A stretch of 64,000 bases of DNA from Tachypleus tridentatus (taxonomy: Eukaryota > Arthropoda > Merostomata > Xiphosura > Limulidae). Each line of letters begins with the position of its first letter. Positions within the stretch are counted from its first letter, which is position 1. Below the pieces are notes generated by a model. The model did not search any database and had not been told where the DNA came from. It saw only the letters and a list, made by a program, of their open reading frames with translations. A program made the position numbers and the translations under genes. The DNA lies in assembly GCF_004210375.1 (NCBI RefSeq), contig NC_134834.1:149081009-149145008 (forward strand), given 5' to 3'. Below are positions 59,401 to 64,000 of the stretch, in pieces.

Positions 59401-62400
59401 GACTATATACATGGTCACATAGTAAGTGTGACCATACCCTTGGTAACACAGTAAGTGTGAATACATGTTTGTTGCTGTTAAAGAAACAAAACGATTAAAT
59501 TTGCAAAGAAATCAAGGTTTTGTTCATGGGTGCCCAGAAACATATTTCAAGAGTGTGCAAAACATTTATATATGGAATCAGCTTCTACAGTTTGAGTCAA
59601 CAGACTAAAAGAATATGTGTTATGTGTGCTTAAACACAAAGTTTCAGTTTTAATAAACACTACTTGAAATGTTTAGTTTAACAACAATGTTAAATTTGCA
59701 TCATAATATGTGCAATATTTTGTGAAATGTATGTGTGTGTGTTTTCATATAGCAAAACCACATCAGGCTATCTGTTGAATCCACCAAGGTGAAGTAAGCC
59801 CCTGATTTTAACGTTGTAAATCCATAGACGTACAACTGTTCTAGTGGGAGGCATTCTGAAATGTATGTGTGTGTGTTTTCTTATAGCAAAGCCACATCAG
59901 GCTGTCAGCTGTGTCCACCAAGGGGAATCGAGCTCTTGATTTTAACATTGTAAATCCATAGACCTATAACTTTCCTCGTGGGGAGCATTGTAAAATGTAG
60001 GTAGGGCAAATACTCCCTCTTGCCCCTTCCTGCAGGTGCCCATGGTCTTGTTAAATTCCTTTTTATATCTTTAAAGAGTACTTTCTACTCTGCCTGAAAA
60101 CCTTTTAATGTATTTGTAAAATCATCTAATAGAATAATTAATCTTACAAAGTTTAGCAACTAAACATGTAAAAGTTAACTTTTTAAAATGTTCTCATCCC
60201 ACTCGGTTATTACTACTGTACTTATGGACAGAATGCTTAGAAACAAAATCAGCAATTATACTTTTTGGCCAATCTACATCAAGAATGCAATCTCAGTTGT
60301 CATTTATACTTTACTGACCTCTGAATGTTTTTTTTTCTTCTAATTATGGAGATCTCATTATGTAGCCAAAATACATTCAGTTTTGAATACATCGTGGAAC
60401 ATTTCATATACACTTAGGAATCTTTGAAAATATAAAACCATCCCATCAGCAGGGAATGATGTCTGAAAAAATATGTAAAAATGTAACACATCAGTGAATT
60501 TATCTGTTAACAAGGATCAAGTATTCTAATCCCAGAAGCATTACCTGCCTGTCAATCTTGTCAAATTCCTTAAAGATCCTGCGAAACATGATGTTTTTCC
60601 GGGTCTTTTCTTTATCCCGAGGTAAATGTTGCTTGACCAGTTTACCCACAGTTTTATACAAATCAATGATTATACGTTCTGCTACTTCTCTCACCTGGCC
60701 GGCCGGATGGGCTAAAGCTTTGATGCTGAACAGCATCACATTTCCTACTGTTAAACCTCTGGAAATAACCGAAATATACAAAATATTTAACATGAAGTAA
60801 TCTTTTGTTAAGTAATTAAATATTTACATCATTTATTGAAATTATTGAGGTTGATTAAGGAGATTTAGATCAAGCTAGACATGGTCAAATCTAAGCTTAA
60901 ATTTGGTATTGTAGAAGAAATATCAGTTAAAACTGGTTTCTGAATTACAAATTGCATGATCAAAAACTGGTAAGACTGCACTGAAATATTATGCCTAATG
61001 CATAATGAAGGTCATGACTTAGTACTTTCTTTTTAAGGCTTTACTTAGTGTAAGTAAATAATCAATACGTAAGAGAAAACTACATTGAACTAACTATAAG
61101 TTTTCAAGCATTGGGCAGTTCCAGTCTCCAGAATTCATGATAAAGAAAAAACAAAGCAATATACAAAAAGATATAATTAGGCTATCTATTTCAATTAAAT
61201 GTGTATTTTAGGGCATATTGTACAGTTATATAATATAATAAAAACTGTGGCACTCACTGACGATCATTAATGGAATACTTCCGTAACAGAGCTTCGACGA
61301 GTTCACAGCGGCTCTGGGCTAAGCGAGAATTGATGGTACCAGGAAAAGGTTGAAGGGTATGAGTAGGTACTGCTCTCAAAGACTCATAAACAAATAAAAC
61401 ATACTGGTCAACAAAGACTATGAATTCATGTTTTATTTAAATAATACCAGAAATATAAACATATCTTTCTAATAGAGTTCAATGTATTGATATCCATTTG
61501 AAAATTATATTGCATTTAATAATGACTCATAAACTGAATTTTGATTTTAAATGACTTATCCTCTTGTGAATACATTAAAGTATACATCATAACTGTCATG
61601 TTTCAAAGATTTTATTTTGTTTGTCTGTTTTTTAAATTTAACACAAAGCTACATGAAGGCTATCTAGGCTAGCTGTCCCTAATTCAGCAGTGTAAGACTA
61701 GAGGAAAGGCAACTGGTTATCACCACCCACTGGCAACTCTTTTACCAATTAATAGTGGGATTATAAGGCCCCCACAACTGAAAGAGCAAGCATGTTTGGT
61801 GTCACAGGGATTCAATCACACAACCCTCAGAATGCAAGTCCAGTGCTCTAACCACCAAGCTATGCTGGACCCTTGTTTCAAAGAACTGAATCCTCGAATA
61901 CACAGGTGGAAATTTCTAACTTAGTGACAGTTTACAATCACCTAAAGGATAATATTTTACTGAATTCTATAACATAAGGAATTACCATCATGGTGGTTCC
62001 TGCTAAAATTATGTAATTATTTAATATTGGTTAATTGTAACCTATAGTAAAGGAAAGCCATTGTTAAACATTTCTTACTTTCACGTCCTTATAACCACAC
62101 CAATTTTTAAACATTTCTTACTTTCACATCCTTGTAATAAAGCCATTTTTAAATATTTCTTACTTTCACATCCTTATAATAAAACCATTTTTTAAACAAT
62201 TCTTACTTTCACAACCTTATAATCAAACCATTTTTTAAACATTTCTTACTTTTACATCCTTATAATAAAATCATTTTTTAAACACTTCTTACTTTCACAT
62301 CCTTATAATAAAACCATTTTTTTAAAACATTTCTTACTTTCACATCCTTATAGTCTGCCATTTCAAGAACAAACTTAGCTGCAGTACTTCTAATTCTGGG

Positions 62401-64000
62401 TGCCTGGAAAGAATAAATAGTTCATGAATTTTGCTTGTAGTTTGTCCAAATGTTTAATTATATTTTATTATGTGATAAATTTATTATCAAGATTACTTGA
62501 TGCATACATCATCATTTAACAGATGAAGAAACACCTCAGTTTAGTAATGAAGAACATACTTTGATATAATTGATTCGTGATGAAGAATATTTTAATTATT
62601 ATTTTAAAGTTGTAAATTTGTAAACATATAATGCTTTACTATAAGAAAATGTGAAGGAATTAGATTGTTTGATGCCTATAAGTTAAACTTCATAAAATAA
62701 AAATATAATTATTTGGTTTAAAAAAACTAATAAAACGATGTTATTCATCTTGTTAGAGTAAAATATAAAGGTTGGTGTTTATAATTATCAAACCAACATA
62801 GAAACAGTCGATAAACTTTAATGCTTCAAAACATTATATACAAGATAACAACGAAGAAAAACAAAAAAGACACATGCATCTAAAAATAATATCTGGATAT
62901 TATAAAACTCGCGTGGTAAACTATTTTGACTGTACATAGTTATGGTTTGATATTATGTAGCCTGAAAGAGTAAACATTTCTTTATAATAATTAATGATGG
63001 CCACTGAGATCCATGGGCATCAACTTCTATCTAAGAGGGGTTGATCACCTATCTTTCTTACTGTATTATTTAATGGTAAAAACTAATTTACCAAACTGAA
63101 ATCAAATAAACATTTATCTTGCAAAGAGCTATGTTAGACCAAATGCACTAACAATGGACATGTGCAATTAGGTTAAGAACTGGTGTTATAACATTTCACT
63201 GGACTCACACACAGTAGAGGCTTTTTTATAGCTTAGTGTATGTGATTGTGAAAGAGAATAAAGACAGATATATAAATACTGTTAACTTTAACCCCCTTTT
63301 TTCTAGGTTTGTTTTTACCACTACTTCTCTCATGCATTTTTTTAATTCAAAGAAAACATGTGACATGACATGATTACATCAAAAATATTAATTACATTAT
63401 GTAACAAAATTTTTACTTTTTCTTGTTCCTGGGCAGAAAGTGTTATTTCCCAATTTCTTATGCCTAAAGTAAATGGAAAAAAAACTATTTTTCTCTTCAA
63501 ACTTTGCTTTTGAGACCTGGAAGTGTATAATGAAAACATGGTGGGAGACTGTATTTGGGGGCTGATAGATGAAAGTGATTTACATTACAGTCATAAATCT
63601 AAAACAAATACTCACTTCTAAACATTTGTATAACTTTAGTATAAATACAAGTAAATCTTGATTTGTGTGTTGTTTTATTCAGACCTTATGTAAATGAAAA
63701 TGTGTAAATTTGCCAGTTTTTACATAGAAAATAGGTTAATTTCTAAATTTCATTATCCAGGTCACAAAAACAAAGTTTCAAGGGAATAATGGCCATTTTC
63801 TGTACTTTTACAACGTGAAAAATTGAAAATAACACATACTATACAGGAACAAAATTTATATTACATAGTGTTATTTCATCAAGTTTTAAATGTTTTACAG
63901 TAAATTGATAAGAATATATATGCCATTAAAAAAAGAAATCCTCAAGAATCATCAAGGAAATGCTTATAACAAACTTACTGTATCACCAGTTCTCATAATG
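41248..64000 (-). CDS. CEP104: CEP104 (centrosomal protein of 104 kDa) orthologue, 3' half of the gene
   Basis: Ten minus-strand exons join without a frame break. In order they encode the second half of the TOG-type tubulin-binding domain (63,979-64,000; 62,338-62,403; 61,258-61,382; 60,545-60,758), a short charged helix (59,021-59,101), a basic Ser/Arg-rich linker (58,468-58,667), the C-terminal zinc-finger array (54,576-54,684; 52,995-53,133; 44,595-44,741) and a Ser/Lys-rich tail with stop (41,248-41,453). The zinc-finger part matches vertebrate CEP104 as I remember it (C..C...HYYKDCP, LTEHLL.EC, RCPLC..N.SPGE..W.AHLM). In other animals CEP104 acts at ciliary tips and distal centrioles with CP110/CEP97, EB1 and tubulin. 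The N-terminal jelly-roll and coiled-coil exons lie beyond 64,000. Introns carry SINEs, an inverted exon duplication and a splice-site minisatellite. Confidence 0.9.
41543..41695. repeat. 43-bp minisatellite, about 3.5 units, in the last CEP104 intron
   Basis: 'gttcatgtcactgatgacat' plus 'cagtaactgttacagtcagt' repeated at 41,543, 41,586, 41,629 and 41,672. Confidence 0.88.
41902..42011 (+). pseudogene. inverted duplicate of the CEP104 zinc-finger-1 exon, frameshifted
   Basis: Same splice acceptor (TTTTCATTAG) and donor (CAG|GTGAGA) on the plus strand, but the A-run after 'tgtgaag' has eight A against seven in the functional exon. The copy is 110 bp and out of frame. Confidence 0.92.
43461..43599 (+). 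pseudogene. inverted duplicate of the CEP104 zinc-finger-2 exon
   Basis: 139 bp, two substitutions relative to 52,995-53,133: one silent, one changing the last Ile to Thr. Acceptor and donor are intact. Antisense to the gene, so not translatable in CEP104 mRNA. Confidence 0.92.
43973..44185 (-). repeat. SINE at the inner edge of arm A
   Basis: Reverse-strand SINE truncated in its tRNA head ('gcgcaacgggga') exactly where the retroelement fragment begins. The counterpart in arm B is at 52,394-52,606. Confidence 0.88.
44595..44741 (-). CDS. CEP104: CEP104 exon, zinc finger 3
   Basis: Encodes AAKPEKIASRCPLCHQNISP then GEAGWQAHLMKEDGCAFNPR: C-x2-C..H..C. It lies in the loop between the two inverted repeat arms (44,267 to 52,311). 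Confidence 0.93.
44987..45187 (-). repeat. SINE, diverged, tail missing
   Basis: From 'cagaggaaaggcagctagtc' to a tRNA head with 'gattcagacccgcgaccttt'. Confidence 0.85.
46320..47650 (-). mobile_element. LINE 5' region with endonuclease (EEP) remnant
   Basis: Minus strand from about 46,870: 'GTWNVQTIMDREMN', then 'DYYSIDIATVNETRLVRGGF' and later 'ILIDEFNTSFG', the order of the apurinic-like endonuclease motifs (TWNVRT, IDI..ETR, GDFN) of LINEs. Several stops and frameshifts; no reverse transcriptase follows. Sequence at 46,870-47,650 is probably the element's 5' leader. Confidence 0.65.
47660..48286. other. CEP104 intron, nothing recognised
   Basis: Open frame 47,810-48,001 (plus) shows no domain; considered chance. 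Confidence 0.4.
48299..48575 (-). repeat. tRNA-Thr-type SINE with target-site duplication
   Basis: Complete; 12-bp duplication CTATTGGATTAG at 48,287-48,298 and 48,576-48,587. Confidence 0.95.
49231..49513 (+). repeat. tRNA-Thr-type SINE
   Basis: Head 'catggccaggtgtgttaagg', body, and a long (CAAA)n tail. Confidence 0.92.
49936..50205 (-). mobile_element. fragment of the CACTATGTAACA element
   Basis: Starts CACTATGTAACACAAATTTT after TTA and matches the left 290 bp or so of 24,217-26,062 (including 'aaaatggccattattccctt'). It stops near 50,205; the other end is missing. Confidence 0.85.
50410..52391 (+). mobile_element. retroelement 3' segment, copy 2 (inverted relative to 35,172-37,160)
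   Basis: Reverse complement of copy 1 over about 1.98 kb, inside the CEP104 intron between zinc-finger exons 2 and 3. Its last 80 bp (52,311-52,391) belong also to arm B and recur at 44,186-44,267. It was therefore already in place when the exon block was duplicated. Confidence 0.85.
51188..51446 (-). repeat. SINE inside retroelement copy 2
   Basis: Orthologous to 36,116-36,380, including the variant head (complement of 'ctctcaatctgagag'). Confidence 0.88.
52394..52606 (+). repeat. SINE in arm B
   Basis: Plus-strand copy beginning inside the tRNA head next to the retroelement edge; same truncation as in arm A. Confidence 0.88.
52995..53133 (-). CDS. CEP104: CEP104 exon, zinc finger 2
   Basis: Encodes VVEIAGYTEHLLVECDSQDQ and YKQCLRCKEAIPLKGYQVHT then RLKKC: H..C and C-x2-C..H..C ligands. 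Phase 1 donor ATAG|GTATAA. Inverted duplicate with two base changes at 43,461-43,599. Confidence 0.93.
54576..54684 (-). CDS. CEP104: CEP104 exon, zinc finger 1
   Basis: Acceptor TTTCATTAG, donor CAG|GTGAGA. Encodes ICMFCEEKNDSFNPEQLDLH then YYKDCPMLMLCQNCKQ: Cys-x2-Cys and His-x4-Cys ligands, then a second Cys pair. A frame-shifted inverted duplicate lies at 41,902-42,011. Confidence 0.93.
54980..55440 (-). repeat. two diverged SINE fragments
   Basis: 54,980-55,070 (tail-proximal words only) and 55,215-55,440 (body and head, many changes; 'actcatgaccctcgg' still visible). Confidence 0.6.
55441..58180 (-). other. CEP104 intron, AT-rich
   Basis: Short SINE tail fragment at 55,815-55,860 (gcaaagctacacgagggcta). 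Otherwise nothing recognised. Confidence 0.45.
57840..58306. repeat. pair of direct repeats about 70 bp long
   Basis: 57,840-57,912 and 58,238-58,306 share 'gtgttgaaatttacat' and the flanking 'tggatca.tgaaacat'; about 85% alike. A SINE tail fragment lies just before the second (58,185-58,240). Confidence 0.75.
58468..58667 (-). CDS. CEP104: CEP104 exon, basic Ser/Arg linker
   Basis: Starts GPSRASSLQTSPKRRPQRRR and ends DNITELDLE. The weak donor AA|GTAGGC at 58,468/58,467 leaves two bases that combine with the first G of the next exon to give Lys, then I-C-M-F-C, which validates it. If the donor is skipped, translation ends two codons later at TAG (58,464), giving a form without zinc fingers. 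Confidence 0.82.
59021..59101 (-). CDS. CEP104: CEP104 exon, charged helical linker (27 codons)
   Basis: Encodes 'GDRESSDREEEIRKLKSRLN' plus MIGGFGG; acceptor CATAAAG, donor GGG|GTAAGA, phase 0 both ends. Confidence 0.8.
59733..59980 (+). repeat. tandem pair of second-family SINE copies
   Basis: Two units of about 130 bp in the same orientation ('gtgtgtgttttcatatagca' and 'gtgtgtgttttcttatagca' starts; both end with 'tgtaaatccatagac' blocks). By its order of blocks this is the complement of the family at 34,377. Confidence 0.65.
60545..60758 (-). CDS. CEP104: CEP104 exon, TOG domain core
   Basis: Acceptor TTATTTCCAG, donor CAG|GTAATG. Encodes 'GLTVGNVMLFSIKALAHPAG' and 'QVREVAERIIIDLYKTVGKL', the most conserved HEAT-like helices, then a Lys/Arg-rich helix ending FDKIDRQ. 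Confidence 0.92.
61258..61382 (-). CDS. CEP104: CEP104 exon, TOG domain
   Basis: Encodes 'SLRAVPTHTLQPFPGTINSR' then 'LAQSRCELVEALLRKYSIND' and R; ends in phase 2 at CA|GTGAGT. The acceptor chosen (TTTATGAG) keeps the frame with the preceding phase-0 exon. Confidence 0.85.
61620..61870 (-). repeat. tRNA-Thr-type SINE, diverged, in a CEP104 intron
   Basis: Full order of blocks, damaged head ('acaaccctcagaatgcaagt'). Confidence 0.85.
62074..62332 (-). repeat. 43-bp minisatellite of an exon end plus 5' splice site, six units
   Basis: Plus-strand units start at 62,074, 62,117, 62,159, 62,202, 62,245 and 62,288, continuing into the real exon end at 62,333-62,345. On the gene strand each unit reads AAGGATGTGAAAGTAAGAAA (minor variants), i.e. 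the last codons of the exon, the donor GTAAGA and early intron. Confidence 0.93.
62338..62403 (-). CDS. CEP104: CEP104 exon, TOG domain (22 codons)
   Basis: Acceptor TTCTTTCCAG before GCACCC. Encodes APRIRSTAAKFVLEMADYKD then V-K, donor GTGAAA|GTAAGA, phase 0 on both sides. The minisatellite at 62,074-62,332 repeats this exon's last bases and its donor. Confidence 0.85.
62404..63394 (-). other. CEP104 intron, nothing recognised
   Basis: AT-rich with no further exon seen. Confidence 0.45.
63395..63870 (+). mobile_element. complete MITE of the CACTATGTAACA family (476 bp)
   Basis: Starts CATTATGTAACAAAATTTTT and ends with TATATTACATAGTG (complement CACTATGTAATATA). TTA lies immediately outside both ends. 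It contains the ORF-tail block at 63,538-63,600 and the 'aagggaataatggccatttt' block, i.e. both ends of the coding element joined across a large deletion. Confidence 0.9.
63979..64000 (-). CDS. CEP104: CEP104 exon (cut by window edge), TOG domain
   Basis: Last codons read M-R-T-G-D-T before donor ACA|GTAAGT (phase 0). The next exon continues 'APRIRSTAAKFVLEMA', giving the TGDT..VR..A..F.LEMA pattern of the CEP104 TOG domain. Confidence 0.8.

Noticed and set aside
41248..64000. Whole inverted duplication as an assembly artefact
   Set aside because: The arms differ by substitutions and indels and sit in different unique flanks, which argues against a simple artefact. It is not excluded, and the read check is listed in the finding.

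Overview
This is eukaryotic, animal DNA: AT-rich, gene-poor, intron-rich and loaded with transposons. A tRNA-derived SINE with a conserved body recurs at least twenty times on both strands. From memory its consensus resembles the abundant SINE of horseshoe crabs (Limulus/Tachypleus), so an aquatic chelicerate is my best guess. That is recognition, not a search result.

The main gene is on the minus strand from 64,000 down to 41,248. It is the 3' half of a CEP104 orthologue (ciliary-tip/centrosomal protein with a TOG domain and C-terminal zinc fingers). I resolved ten exons whose splice sites and phases agree all the way through: 63,979-64,000 (cut by the window edge), 62,338-62,403, 61,258-61,382, 60,545-60,758, 59,021-59,101, 58,468-58,667, 54,576-54,684, 52,995-53,133, 44,595-44,741 and 41,248-41,453 (stop). 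Two structural oddities sit in it. A 2.45 kb block carrying the two zinc-finger exons is duplicated in inverted orientation inside a later intron (52,311-54,761 against 41,825-44,267). A 43-bp minisatellite at 62,074-62,332 repeats an exon end plus its 5' splice site six times.

At 12.1-15.7 kb lies a small, apparently undescribed gene cluster. A signal-peptide exon is followed by three tandem copies of a short exon ending in a transmembrane helix, each with its own AATAAA. At 28.6-26.1 kb on the minus strand there is a candidate promoter and first exon, then an exon encoding the first 16 residues of ubiquitin. The rest of ubiquitin is not visible.

The remainder is mobile-element archaeology: a mariner with intact inverted repeats but a dead transposase (6.7-8.1 kb); a decayed SETMAR-like mariner (3.1-4.0 kb); Tc1-like relics (10.2 and 24.5 kb); a complete 3.0-kb hAT with 8-bp target duplications (18.35-21.35 kb) that landed in a LINE and later received a pogo-like MITE; a second hAT relic (31.8-33.2 kb); LINE fragments; an env-bearing retroelement remnant present twice in inverted orientation (35.2-37.2 and 50.4-52.4 kb); and a DNA-transposon family with CACTATGTAACA-type ends whose 1.85-kb member (24,217-26,062) encodes an ORF I cannot place in a named superfamily. 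No bacterial, CRISPR, rRNA or genuine tRNA feature was seen.
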